Shown: positions 34,780 to 46,317 of the stretch, one piece after another | Position numbering within the stretch: position 1 is the first letter of the stretch | Layout of the letters: each line of letters starts with the position of its first letter | Assembly (NCBI RefSeq): GCF_029867415.1 | Contig: NC_081180.1 | Coordinates: 148,304,731-148,368,730 of the forward strand | Length of the DNA: 64,000 nt | Source: Vicia villosa | Lineage: Eukaryota > Streptophyta > Magnoliopsida > Fabales > Fabaceae | Direction: 5' to 3' | Notes under the pieces: model-generated | Database searches by the model: none | What the model was told of the DNA's origin: nothing | Seen by the model: only the letters and a program-made list of their open reading frames with translations | Made by a program: the position numbers and the translations under genes

Positions 34780-34784
34780 GTCGG

Positions 34785-35407
34785 CACCATCTCACACATG
34801 CTCTACGTAAGGAGGCCGATGAAAATAAGTGAGTGATCCAAGTTTTTAAAAAATAAAAAAATAAAAAGGAATGCACCTTCTAAGTTTGGTGACCCTCACC
34901 CGGTCACTTAACACAACGGTTGTAAAACCTACAAAAAAAGAGATTTCAAGCCCCGTTGTTAGTTGGTTCAGAGGTTTCTGGTACTGAACTTGGTAGGGAG
35001 GATTACGGTCTGATCCCTCGCAACTACAATTGGGGAATAAAAGGGGTATACTACTTAGGTACCAGAACCCCATGCAAAAAAGGATCAGAGTCATTAACCG
35101 GTAGCCTTACTATGAGTGTGTGGAGATAACGGGCTTAATGTGATTGCGCCAGAATGAAAAAGAGTAAAAAGGAGGATGATTAAGTTAGGTTTTGGCATAA
35201 TAACAGTATTCGAAGTGGTTTGTGTGTTCAGGAGGCTTATGACCGTACAATTGCGGATTTGTGTTCCTACGATATCCTTAGTATGCAAGATTAGTACCTA
35301 TTGATGCAATCTTAACCGCAGAAGAGTTTGTAGCCCAGAATGAGTAAGTTTTGTTGGGTGTTTCTTTTAAGTTTTAATTTTATTTTGTTCGGAGTGCAAA
35401 AGTTCAA
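34785..35407. other. 3' interior of nested Athila-like element, continued
   Basis: Non-coding sequence between the copia-type solo LTR and the polypurine tract. It contains 'ggtcactta...ccggt' and 'tggtaccagaacccc' stretches but no domain in any frame. Confidence 0.5.
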
Positions 35408-35420
35408 GTGTGGGGGAATC

Positions 35421-36278
35421 TGATCAGTGCATTTTGATGCACATTCCTCTACGTTTGTACTTATACATTTCCATGGTTTGCTTGTCTTATTTTTGTATTT
35501 TATAATGTTTCTATATTTTAATTTATTTTTATTGTTATTTGATTTTCGTATTTAATTTTCAGCTTTAGCAGTCTGCACGGAAACGACCATATCTGGAGTT
35601 CTAGGAGTCCGATTGAGGCGTTCTAGTAATTGCCGGAAAGCTAAGAGAAAGAGCTACAATTCTTATGTTGGAGTCGAAGTCAGAATCGGACTGTAGCAGG
35701 GCCAGAAAATTCGTTGAAGTTGCAGCACTAGTTTATTTAAGTTTCGGGTCATTAGTTTTGGGCCTGGGTCGTATGTTTGACCCAGTTGGTTTGTAAAACG
35801 GGTTGTACTATTTCCCCTTAGGGTAGCAGCCGCGGTACTGTTCATTCCATTCAGTATTCACTTTTCACAAAATATATTTTAGGGAAGCTTTTGTACGATC
35901 GTGTAATGGAGAACTAATCCGAAGGTGAAATCTGTCGGAGTCGAATTCCAAATACTTTGAGGTTTTTTATCAATTTCAATTAAATTTCTCATTCCTTTCA
36001 ATATCATGCTCTATGTCTTGTTTGCTTAATTCAAGTTCCATAGGATAAATATTAATTTGATTTGATGATTGTTGTTCCTATAATTTAATCGCGTCTACTT
36101 TATCCGCACAATTGTGTTTGCTTAATTCACAATTCTTTAATCCGTTTGCTTAATTCGGAAATTAGGAGTTTTCAATCTTGTAGTATGAATTGCGCTTGTT
36201 AATTCAACATTATAATCGAATAGGAATTGAAATCATTTAGGGAATTGGAATTATATTGACCGATGATAAGTTGGACAT
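35421..36278 (+). repeat. 3' LTR of nested Athila-like element, left piece
   Basis: It starts TGATCAGTGC and matches the 5' LTR until GACAT at 36274-36278, where a reverse solo Ogre LTR interrupts it. The LTR resumes at 39433. Confidence 0.9.
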
Positions 36279-39200
36279 TGTAGCAACCTGTCCTAAAAAT
36301 TAAAGGTTTAGAGTCACCACCTATTCTGAAGGGCGAATAGGAAACCCTACGCAGTTAAGAGATTCATGGTAAGTTATTATAATCAGGTCGAGGGAAGGTC
36401 TTAGGCATCCTCAACCCTTTCCTATTGGCTTTGAATCTAAGGGCCAAGTTTTATGGCTAAAAGTTAAGGTTAATAGCTAAGGAATTGAATAGGGGAAAAT
36501 TTGAGATTTTAGGGAAGGGGACTCGCCTTGTTGCCAAGTGCCTACGTATCTCCTTAGGGAGAATCAGAGTCAACGTAGTTCGGGCACAGGGTTGTACGCC
36601 TTAGAACTTGATTTGAATGGTTTGAAGGCTTTTTGAATGGCTTATCGTAGTTTTTAGAAGTTGTGATTTGAAAGGCATTTTGAGTTGCCTGATTGAAAAG
36701 GATGAAAATCCGTAGTGTCGTGGTTTAGTGTTTTTTAGATGTTTTGGGCGTACAACCCTGATTTAATATGTCACCGTTAGATGCGATGATCAATAGGTTT
36801 GATCAGTATAGCTAACGGATTAATGGGGCATTGCTGGTTACTCAGATCGATAGATTCGATCGTCGCGGGCAGCAAATTAAATGTATTTTAAATTGTATAT
36901 TTTTATCTCTCGTCTAATGCGACTAATAGCTTTAGTCGGGTCGAGGAGAGAATTATTCAAGAATTAATTAAATTAATATTTTTTTGCCAAATGGCAGTGG
37001 GATTGGGCAAACCCTAATACTTACACCTTTCTAGGTTTTTTATGATTTAATAGTTAAAACTAATTAAATGGATTAAATCGATATAATCGAAATAATCGGG
37101 AGGAAATCCTAAAAAAAACTAACATAGCCCTAATCCTAATTCCATTTTACAATTATTTTATTTTAAAGTTGAATTATATATCTATATTTAAGACTAATAA
37201 TACAATTATATGAACAATTATAAAAAACAATAAAACCTGGTAGGAAATCCTTGGTGCGCTGAGATCTAGAAGTCCCACGGTGTACCTTCAAATTCCTATG
37301 CGTTGGATCTGCTATGGGTGCCATCGAGCGGTGATGATTGAAAGTGTATGGTGCTTATGCATAAGGGACGAAACACTGGATCAAGCATCAAAGAAAATAG
37401 AAAAAATTATGTGGGACGCTGGGGTTTGAACCCACGCCTTGATAGTCACGAGCACCTGCGCCTTGCCAACTGAGCCAATTATATTAGTCATTCAAATATT
37501 ACCTGGATAAAATTATATACGAAACCAAGGAGAAATAATGGGCAGTCAACGATGTCAACGTGGGGCCCAGGGTTTATCTGCACAGCGAATGAGAAAGAGA
37601 GAGAAGAGATTGGAAATTTGACTTGCGAATCACAGGCTGGCACGCGCAAGGAAAGAGACGAATTATTTTGACCGTCCATTAGGAGCTGGCCGTGTGGTCA
37701 CGTGTTCAAACCTGCAACTGAACTGCCACCGGAACAGTGACGCTCTGTCACCTTCTCCGACGAGTCTGGTGGTCGTGCCTGCAAAATCAATCAAACGCAA
37801 AACAAAAACCACCCAGATCTACTATATGGGACCTTACGAATCTAATGGAACTATTATTAGAACCTGAAATGGCCGGCACATAGAGGAACGAAACTTGCTT
37901 GAGATCTTGCCCTAACAATGGCAGATCATGCTGCGGCCTGTATAGACCTCATGTAATGGTTCTAACCTGCACTATGGATCCTCAGGAGTAGATTAGTGAT
38001 GTTATTTGAAACAAAAATACGCTGGAATTAGGAACACGAAAATTTACCATATGATGCAATCGGAGCTCGTGTGGCCTGAGTTCTTAGAGACGTTTTGCCA
38101 TGGCTCTGCACTTACCCTTACCCAATGGTGCCCCAAGAGTCCAATGGAGTGCTCAGAACGGGCTAGAAAAGGCTCCAAGTGGAAATTCAACGGTGTAACT
38201 TTGTATGAGAATTTGAATGAGGAACCCTAGTCCCTTTTGGCCAAACTTTCGTCCCCCTTGGTGGTTGCCCTCTCTTTAGAATATATATGGGTCCATTAGG
38301 TTAAAAAACAAAGAGAGATCCATGATTAAATGCCCTTGGATTTTTGATTGAAAATCTCCATCAAAACTTACTATTTTGAGCTCATGCTATTTGCAAATCC
38401 TTTTCCACATATTTCTGATTTAAAAGATTGATATTGGATCAATTACATGTGTTATACAATCTTATTTCATTTAATCTTGATTTACTTTGATTTTATTTGA
38501 TTTTAAATGGTAAAAATCAAAATAAAATAAGATAAATCCATAAAATAATTGGAAATTGATCCATGGACTCTTTATGAACCTAATATTTCGTGGAAAGTGC
38601 CATATGATAGGCCCATTACTCAAAATAAGAAATTCATCAATTAGTGCTTCATGCATTTTTCAAAAATTGGCCAACTTGTGCGCATCATATCTCCCTCCAT
38701 TTTAATTGTATGAATGTATTCTACGACTTTTTAGAAAGCTCAAAGAGTCCTCTAAATGACCTCTTTGATTTCATCTCAATTGAAGCTTCCATGCTCGAGT
38801 TATGAGCTTTGACCTAAAAGATGTTTTTGTTGACCTTTTTTGAGGACCTGTAATATATTGCACCATATATTCAAAATGAATCATTCCTGGCCTTGGCTTC
38901 TGAGAGGCAAAGTTGTAGAGAATCAAATTTCCTTCAAAATAGGTTTTGGTTGGGAAATTTTTGATGCTCCATGTGAAAATTATGACCAGTCAAAGTTGAG
39001 TTGACTTTCTCCTAAAAAACCCTACTTTGAACCTTTGCATTTGTCCATTTCTGATTTTTTCTTGATGGATCATGATCAACCTTTGATCAAATGATGGATA
39101 TAACCTCACACACTTGATGTTGACAAAAAGTCTTGAGGTTTGACTGTATTTTGACTACGGTTGACTTTTAGATCAGCATAGTCGATTATCGATCATCTGA

Positions 39201-39432
39201 GCCATTGAGTGCGCAATCCTTGGAATAGAGGCTTGATAATTGACGTAGAGATACCTTTAGACATATGAGATACCTTGAGATCCAGTTGAGGCCTTCGAGA
39301 TTCAAAATCTTTTGATAAATTGAAAACCTTAGTTTAGGAGGCCCTCGATTAGGAGAATGTTGTCTTGAGAAGAACCCTTGAGCCTTGAGCCCTTGAAAAT
39401 GAAATGATATGGGCAAATTTTGGGGTATGACA
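36279..39432 (-). mobile_element. Ogre-type solo LTR, 3.15 kb
   Basis: On the minus strand it starts TGTCATACCCC and ends GGTTGCTACA, the same termini as the Ogre at 9042, and is flanked by GACAT (36274-36278 and 39433-39437). Empty-site proof is given by the uninterrupted 5' LTR. It carries a TATA stretch (38281-38288) and a tRNA-like module (37423-37477). It is shorter than and clearly diverged from the LTRs at 9042 and 19508. Confidence 0.93.
37423..37477 (-). other. tRNA-like A/B-box module in solo Ogre LTR
   Basis: On the minus strand TGGCTCAGTTGG (37466-37477) is a perfect match to the A-box consensus. GGGTTCAAACC (37423-37433) is B-box-like, 44 bases downstream. It lies about 1.2 kb from the U5 end, the same region as in the other Ogre-type LTRs here. 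This is the best tRNA-like match in the window, but I do not see a convincing full tRNA fold. Confidence 0.6.
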
Positions 39433-39644
39433 GACATCGAACCGGCAGATTAACCTATTTTAATCACTTATTTAATAATCACTTTTTATTTTCTCTTTTA
39501 CGATTCGATTCTAAAACAAAACCCAATTATAGTTTTTACTTTTAGTTAATAAAATCAAGAATCCTTGCGATACGACTCGAGCCATTGTCGTTGTACTACG
39601 TTTTACAAAATACTCGTTTTTGATCCGCGCGTGACAGCGGATCA
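39433..39644 (+). repeat. 3' LTR of nested Athila-like element, right piece
   Basis: This is the remainder of the 3' LTR after the solo LTR, ending CAGCGGATCA at 39644. It is followed by the TSD CCAAT and then the reverse PBS of the host Athila-like element. Confidence 0.9.
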
Positions 39645-39648
39645 CCAA

Positions 39649-39666
39649 TCCCCGGCAATGGCGCCA
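39649..39666 (-). other. PBS of reverse Athila-like element
   Basis: On the minus strand TGGCGCCATTGCCGGGGA lies three bases downstream of the LTR end. It differs from the nested element's PBS at one base. It fixes the polarity of the element and shows that 39670-40979 is its 5' LTR. Confidence 0.88.
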
Positions 39667-39669
39667 TTT

Positions 39670-40979
39670 TGTTAGAAATCATAGGATAAGTATTTCTTTT
39701 ATCGTCTCCTCAGGGATTGATGCGATATTACCGCCATTCTACAGCTTAGTGTATTTTGAGTTAAGTTTGGGTAAAAATTTGGTGACATGAAATGTAAATA
39801 GCATGCAAAGTAAGTAAAGACAATAAAATAGGGTTTGAAAACGATTTGAGAAAACTGTGTCAAGATTAGTGTTCGTTAGTTTGCTTCATATGTACTCTAA
39901 TGATCATATATATGAACCTATTAATGATTAATACAACCACGTATCCTCTCGATACCGTTTATCTCTAAAGCAATATCGTGATTATTATCATATTAACTGT
40001 CAGATGATCTCTCATGCCAACAATCAACGTGATAATCTTAAAAGCTTGATACAAGTGATTATCAACTCACAAATCTATCTCTAGAGTTTTTTTATTGATA
40101 GATGAATATCTTTTAGGTCTAGCTTTGAAACATATCTCTCAATAGTGATCCAAAACAACAAATAAAACATAAATAACAAGATATTCACCATATATTAATC
40201 ATCAACCAAGTTCATACATAAAAGATCAAAGAAAATACATATTACAAACTAACTACCTCTAATCTTGACACAAGATGAAACTTAGCTCTCCATAGCCATG
40301 GAAGCTTCAACAACAAGCAACAAACCAAGATTTAGTGGCATCAAACTCAAGAAGAATGAAGAAAGATGCTTGGAAATCTTGATTTTACACTTTTGAAATG
40401 GTTTTTCTCTCCTCTTCTCTTGCCCTAGCTTTTTCTCTAAAGTTGTGTTATGATAAAAGTTAAGTGAACCACACAAAATATCAAGTTTAAGTGGCTAAGC
40501 ACAATAGATGAAAAAGTAGGTCCGCTAAGCGGACTAGGTCCGCTAAGCGGAATAGCCAAAATATTTGTTTTGTCTTCAGGGTACGCTAAGCGGAGGGGGT
40601 CCACTTAGCGGAATCAAATTTGATGTTCGCCTCTGCCAAGCTCCGCTAGAGGTCCGCTGAGCGGACTTGATGACCAAACGTTTCTGCCTGCCTCCGCTAG
40701 AGCTCCACTGAGCGGACCTTCTGGTGCAATTCTCCTTCTTTTGGTCTTCCAACCTCCTTGCAAGCTTGTTCCAATCATTTCTTTTCATTCCAACTTGCCA
40801 AAAAATGCTAATACCTATAAAATATATTAACAAAAGTTACTAAACTAACTTATATACAAAATAAACAAAAAGTTATTTATATACATCCTAATATATCAAA
40901 AGAAAATCAAACTTGGCACAAGAGTTTAAGAAATACCACAAAATTCATATACAAAATATATACAAATGGGATTCTAACA
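39670..40979 (-). repeat. 5' LTR of reverse Athila-like element
   Basis: 1310 bp with terminal inverted bases TGTTAGAA...TTCTAACA. Between 40516 and 40725 it holds a cluster of the dyad TCCGCTAAGCGGA (perfect at 40520 and 40539, degenerate later). Flanking bases on the right are GATTG; the matching TSD copy is not in view. Confidence 0.85.
40516..40725. repeat. Cluster of TCCGCTAAGCGGA dyads in LTR
   Basis: A perfect 13-base palindrome TCCGCTAAGCGGA occurs twice (40520-40532, 40539-40551), followed by imperfect copies near 40583, 40600, 40655-40667 and 40695-40716 (for example TCCGCTGAGCGGA). The same motif occurs twice in the element interior near 24383-24413 and again near 24931-24962. This may be a protein-binding or structural repeat. 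Confidence 0.7.
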
Positions 40980-41294
40980 GATTGTGTATATAAACTAGCA
41001 CATCGTTTGAGGCTGAATATAAAAGGGTTCAGAATAAAACTTAATCTTATGTCATGGCCATGTGTAGGTGTGTTTCCGTTTTGATTGGAATGAATAATAA
41101 AATCAAGGTAAAAATAACATATCTTCAGATATCATGTCTGATTTTGATTTTGAGGTTGGAGTAAACATATAATTTACTTGCTTTGTCTCTTCAGGGCATT
41201 GAAGAATCATCAAACTATCCTTTGAAAATTATTAAATATGATTGATAAGTTAAAGAGGTGTGGTTAAATATCAATGTAAAATAACTTCACATGG

Positions 41295-41340
<46 letters not shown>
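40980..41340. other. Possible host sequence plus (TA)n tract
   Basis: This is the only stretch not clearly inside an element. It ends with about 40 bases of (TA)n (41297-41338), where the LINE is anchored. 'tttgtctcttcag' at about 41185-41198 looks like a splice acceptor; the bases after it read GIEESSNYPLKIIKYD then a stop on the plus strand. That would fit the last exon of a gene, but the evidence is only local. Confidence 0.35.
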
Positions 41341-42081
41341 TATAAGCAAGGATTTCACTGAAACGACTACTAGGGGTACTAGAACCCGCTTACAAAAGCG
41401 CAACAAAGCACAAAGACAAAATTACATAAACAAGTGACACCTACTTAAAGTAAAACAACGGATTTCTACTGAACTCACTACAACATTTTTCCTTTTTAGC
41501 AACAATTGAAAAATGTAGCCAGAACTGATAAAAATGTTGCCTAAAAGAATAGGGGACGTTTTCCAGGGGTCCTCTATGCGAGCGTTGCCTATTGTTTTAG
41601 GGGACGTTTATTTGCACTTTTTGGCCATAATTCTCTAAAACGTCGCCTAAAATACAAGAAAAGGGGACGTTTTTTCTTGCTGTCTTAGGCAACGTTTTTA
41701 AGGTGATGCCAAAAGTTGCAACAACTACAAAACGTTCCCTAAAACTGGTAGAGAGAAAAAATTTATGGAACAATTTTTAAATGTTGTCATATCTAATTAC
41801 AATTACAAATTGTTCCTAAAAATAAAATATATATGTTACCATGAATACTTTTTACCATATTTTTCTTAAAAACAATTCAAACATTACTTAATACCAAACA
41901 TAAATTGCATTTACCATTTGTGTTAATAAAATCTTAAAACATTAACTTAATACACAAAATGTCAAACATTACTTAATACTACTAATTTAACACTTAGAAG
42001 TTTAAGTCTAGCAAATTGACAAAATACATAGTTTCTTTAAGTTTAATGCTAAAGTAGAAGCCTAAAACAACAATATCCAAC

Positions 42082-42285
42082 TCATTTAAATTTTTCGAAC
42101 TCATCGTCATCTCCATCATCCTCTTCATCACTTATGTCATCTTCTTTAAGTTCATCACATATGTCGTCCTCTAGTTCACCACCTATTTCATCCTCATCAC
42201 TTAAGTTGTTCTCTTGAAATTTGTTACTTATGTCGTCGTCATCACCATCTTCATTGATATCTTGTTGCATAAGAAAATAAAACAT
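42082..42285 (-). other. Short acidic ORF within CACTA
   Basis: This 67-residue ORF is dominated by Asp/Glu (runs such as DEEDDGDDDEFEKF). It is not recognised. It could be an eroded exon of a captured gene or a chance reading of a CATCATCGT-rich tract. No start context or splice evidence was found. Confidence 0.2.
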
Positions 42286-44093
42286 GTTAGATGAACTAAT
42301 TAAATTTCACTTTACCTTTACATCATAAATGTAGTCATTATCTCAGACAAGTAGAATAAGTGATGGAAAATTTGATAATTCAGAATTGAAAAGAATAGAA
42401 AATCAATGCTGATGCAATGCAACTAAAACAAATGCATGTTTCACATTTTCTACAACAATGTTCATATCTGCAACTAGTAATTTCTACTCTTTCTCATTTA
42501 TATCATCAAATAATACTCCTCAAACAAGACACATCTCATAAATATAATGTCATCACACTCTTCAGTTAAAAGTTACATATATCAACACCGGTATTTATTC
42601 ACATGACATGAACGACTTAAAGAAGAATGAACGTAGCAACACCAAGAACACAACAACTCAAAGATGCAAGAACGCAACAACGCCGAAAAATGCCACAAGT
42701 TCATAACGTGTCGAAAATGGTGCTTCTACTTTGTGGAAAAAAGTCTGACAACTTAAGTACAACAAAGACATGGTATAACAAAACAACAACATATAATCTT
42801 AAAAGAACATAAGGACTAGTGATAATTCCTACTACAGTTGAATAATTGAGTTGAAATAATAACAATACTTTTTTTCTTTTTTTAATTTATATACTTCAAT
42901 AGTTTTTAAGATTACATCAAGTTAATTTTCAAAATATTTTTTCTCCATGCATATCTATGTTTGTTAGTTTATCCTGTTTGTTACTGTGCCCAAAACAATG
43001 AAATAATATTTGATTACGTACCCATCTCTTCTTTCTTATCCATATATAATGGAAAGTAAAAGTTGAACTTACAATAAATTACCAAACACCTCACCAATTT
43101 CTCTCACGTAATAAAATAATACTAATAATTTTCTTGTTTTCTTCAATTATTTCAATTCCAAGTGGGTTTATAAATTTCAAACAACCACCCTTGCTAGTAT
43201 ATGCTCTTTAATAACCCAATCAAGAGTGAAAAAGAAAGTACTTTCATATTCGGATCAGAGAAAAGTGATGGTGATTCATATAATTGAATTACGCATAGAA
43301 GAAAAATATTGGAATTAAGAGAAAATAAGTAAAATTCATGGCTCTTAGCTATAGGTTGAAACTGAAGTGGAAACACACAACCACTTCTCTCCCTCTGAAC
43401 AACCCTCTATAACATATTTTTTTCTTTTTCCTTCAACTAACTTTCCCATCCACTTTGATTTACAAATTAGTCTCTCCCCCATATAAGATCCCATATTACA
43501 ACTAAGAACCCTATCAATTTCATAGTCTTTCTCAAATTTTCATTGAACAATTATTATGACAACCTGGCACCTTAGTTGGACTATTTCAAACATTCCATTG
43601 CTAGTTCAAAATTTAAAACTGATTTACCTATCCACTTATTTAGATACAGAGAGAAAAATTATGAAGGGAATCATTGTACAAACTTCTAATATCATCAAAT
43701 GCATGTTTAGTGTATAACTTCAGAGAGGAGTTAGAGAAAACTTATTCACTCCCGACTATATTGAAAATTAGGTTAGTCACTCAACTTAATAGCCACAGAA
43801 AAGTTCAATACATTAAACAATGAGATTTAAAAGCACATATGAACAAAGGTTTCAACGATATTATGTGATACTCTTAATGACAATTTAATCAGATGAGATA
43901 TCAGCAAAATGCTCTTGGAGAAAAACTCAGTGTTATATGAACGTGTTAGCGTCTTGCATAGGGATCTATTTATATCTATCTCAATGAAATTACTAAGTGT
44001 ATAATATTGATGGCCATAGAGTTTGTTAAAAATAATCACACTTACAGAAAAAGTAGAAAACGATGATACCAATCGCGACGGCAGCCACACAAG

Positions 44094-44300
44094 CAACACA
44101 GCAACACAGCAACACAGCAATATGAACAAGATTACAAGCAGCGGTAATACGGTGATACGACGGCGTGAATCATTTTCCACAATGAGCAACAGAGCATCGT
44201 TTGATAACGACAATACCACGAAAGGCGTCACACAGCAAGACGACGCACAATAATACAGCAGCGGTGATACGACGGCGTGAATCTTTTTCCCCAATGAGTA
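44094..44300 (+). repeat. Short duplications inside CACTA
   Basis: A (CAACACAG)n run lies at 44094-44120. A block of about 35 bases around GGTGATACGACGGCGTGAAT is duplicated (44150-44175 and 44260-44285). ORFs of 76 and 159 codons cross this tract in both directions and are not recognised. Confidence 0.6.
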
Positions 44301-44908
44301 ACACAAGCGACATTTGATAACATGCGTGAATCATTTGTTTTGATAAGGTTGAGTGTCATTTGAATTAGGTTTTGCACAACACCATCGTTTTGATTAGGTT
44401 TTGTTGAGCGTGTTTACCTTTCCCTAAATTCGATGGTGCAAAAAAAGGAGAAACGATCATTTAATACCTGGAATTGAAATAAAGTGATGCTTGAACATAA
44501 CGAACCTTGACGGCACGGCTTGAAAGTTGAATCTAGACGAAACTTGAAGGTTCTTCTTGAACAGAAAGAATGAGAAGGGGTCGAGTTCCTCGAGTGGGGA
44601 ACGGGTTGCTGATAGTGAGATTAGAGTTCTGTGAAGTTGATTAAGGGCAGGGGTCCAAATCTCCCCCCTGTATCCCGTGGCCGCTATACACCCTTTGTTT
44701 TCTACAAATCTGTTTTTGATTTAGGGTTTATGTTACCCTTTATTTATTTTTGTTATTTATATTATTATTTATATTATTATTTATATTATTAATGTATTAT
44801 TCTCTTTAAAATAAAAAAAATAAAAAACAAATGAAGCAACCCAGCTACGCATGTTATTCTCCTTTTACAATTATTATTTGATTTACTTTTTTTTATAATT
44901 TTTTGAAT

Positions 44909-45580
44909 AATGCTATACTTACACCCCAAACTTACACCAATACTTACACCAAACACTGTTCACCGTATTTATACGGTGAACAGTGTTTTTAAAAATAAAA
45001 TAATAATATTTATAAAAAATATTTTTTATTTTTAAAATTATGGACGACACTGTTCATTGTAAGGACGTGCATTAACCAACTTCATTACTGCATTAACCAA
45101 GTTTTTACACTGCATTAACCAAGTTTGGTGACTGCTAAAAATCAATTTTAATACCTGGATGTTGCATTAACCAACTTCATTACTCCATTAACCAAGTTTT
45201 TACATTGCATTAACCAAATTTGAGTAATGCTATTCTTACACCCATGAACAGTACTTTCCAGTAGTCATTAAATTTGGTTAATGCAGTGTAAAAACTTGGT
45301 TAATGCAGTAATGAAGTTGGTTAATGCAACATCCAAGTATTAAAAATAATTTTTAGCAGTCATCAAACTTGGTTAATGCAGTGTAAAAACTTGGTTAATG
45401 CAGTAATGAAGTTGGTTAATGCACGTCCTTATATGAACAGTGTCGTCCGTAATTTTAAAAATAAAAAATATTTTTATAAATATTATTATTTTATTTTAAA
45501 AAACACTGTTCACCGTATAAATACGGTGAATAGTGTTTGGTGTAAGTATTGGTGTAAGATTGAGGTGTAAGTATAGCATT
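44909..45580. mobile_element. Large foldback MITE inside CACTA
   Basis: Terminal inverted repeats AATGCTATACTTACACC (44909) and the complement ending at 45580 open arms of about 320 bases. These fold almost fully onto each other around a centre near 45235. Each arm includes a CACTGTTCACCGTAT hairpin and tandem 'GCATTAACCAA' words. A second TIR-like AATGCTATTCTTACACCC lies at the centre, suggesting a composite of two smaller elements. The flanks (ttttgaat / gctctaat) show no convincing TSD. Confidence 0.75.
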
Positions 45581-45935
45581 GCTCTAATTTTTTTTGTTAA
45601 TTATGTTTATTCTAATGTACATGGTGATTAAAGGACCAACAAGATACCACATGTGATGTCACATGCCCATTATTTTTCTTATTTATATTTTACTTTATTA
45701 TTTTGAGTCATACTTAAAATATAAATTTATTCTTTTAAGTAAAACTTAATTTTTCAATCAAATAAATTATTTAATAATCATAGTTAATTAATATAATAAT
45801 AGTTATTATTTTAGAATTATTATTTTAAAATTTTCTTAAAATTGATTCCTTTTATCTCTAAGGGACATATAAATTTTATATGTTAACAACTTTGTCAAAA
45901 AAATGTTTTGAGAGAAGATTGTTGCTTGAATTTTT

Positions 45936-46317
45936 TTTTTTTTAATAAGCAATTGATTGAAAAGCTCGCACTAGGGGTGCAACCCTTACAAAAAAACACC
46001 AAGCACTAAAGACTGCTTGTGTCGGATAAAGGAAGTTTAAACCACTCATAATAGGTTGGTCTAAACTTAGTATATCCGCTATACAACCATCTCCAAGAAA
46101 GAAAAACAATGTTAGAACAAATAACATCGAAGCAAAACTCCTCCCCCTTGAAGATAATAGCATTCCTCATAAGCCAAATGCTCCAAATAGTAGCCACCCA
46201 AACAAAATTGATTAAAATTCTTCGCTTACGACAATTCACCTTTTCTTGAATAACATCGAAACAAAGAATCTCCTCCACATTTATCGCCTCCGAAAGAATC
46301 TCCTCCACATTTATCGC
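45936..46317 (-). mobile_element. 5'-truncated LINE with poly(A) and 14-bp TSD
   Basis: A run of T on the plus strand (poly(A) tail on the minus strand) is followed by a LINE 3' end. The element is flanked by the direct repeat TTGCTTGAATTTTT (45922-45935 and 46318-46331), a typical target-primed insertion. It encodes only the tail of ORF2 (IWSIWLMRNAIIFKGEEF), homologous to the IWKLRNEVIFKEG segment of the large LINE. At its 5' junction a roughly 30-base block (AATCTCCTCCACATTTATCG) is tandemly duplicated. Confidence 0.88.

Larger units (their letters stand above)
30552..39644 (+). mobile_element. Deletion-derived Athila-like element, nested
   Basis: Direct LTRs at 30552-31616 and 35421-39644 (the latter split by a solo LTR) flank a 3.8 kb interior. 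A PBS lies at 31621, a polypurine tract GTGTGGGGGAATC at 35408-35420, and the TSD CCAAT at 30547-30551 and 39645-39649. It landed immediately beside the PBS of the reverse Athila-like element. The interior encodes one 372-residue ORF made of fragments of gag and pol, so it is non-autonomous. By eye the LTRs differ at about 25 of 1065 positions, so it is older than the Ogre at 9042. Confidence 0.92.
22886..40979 (-). mobile_element. Athila-like Ty3/gypsy element, decayed, 3' end not in view
   Basis: Reading leftward: LTR (39670-40979), PBS (39649-39666), gag, protease, RT, RNase H, integrase and a downstream plant-transposon-protein ORF. The order protease-RT-RNase H-integrase is Ty3/gypsy. 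The PBS TGGCGCCATTGCCGGGGA, the polyprotein style and an extra ORF after integrase point to the Athila lineage. A second element (30552-39644) is inserted next to the PBS. The 3' LTR is not visible; it was probably displaced leftward by the Ogre at 9042-22880 and lies outside the window. Several stops, frameshifts and a catalytic deletion make it inactive. Confidence 0.85.

Noticed and set aside
37423..37477. Functional tRNA gene
   Set aside because: A- and B-boxes are good but I cannot pair acceptor and anticodon arms, and it sits inside an LTR together with similar degenerate modules elsewhere.
43827..44306. 159-codon reverse ORF inside the CACTA
   Set aside because: Low-complexity hydrophobic sequence without transposase motifs; it overlaps a duplicated tract on both strands.
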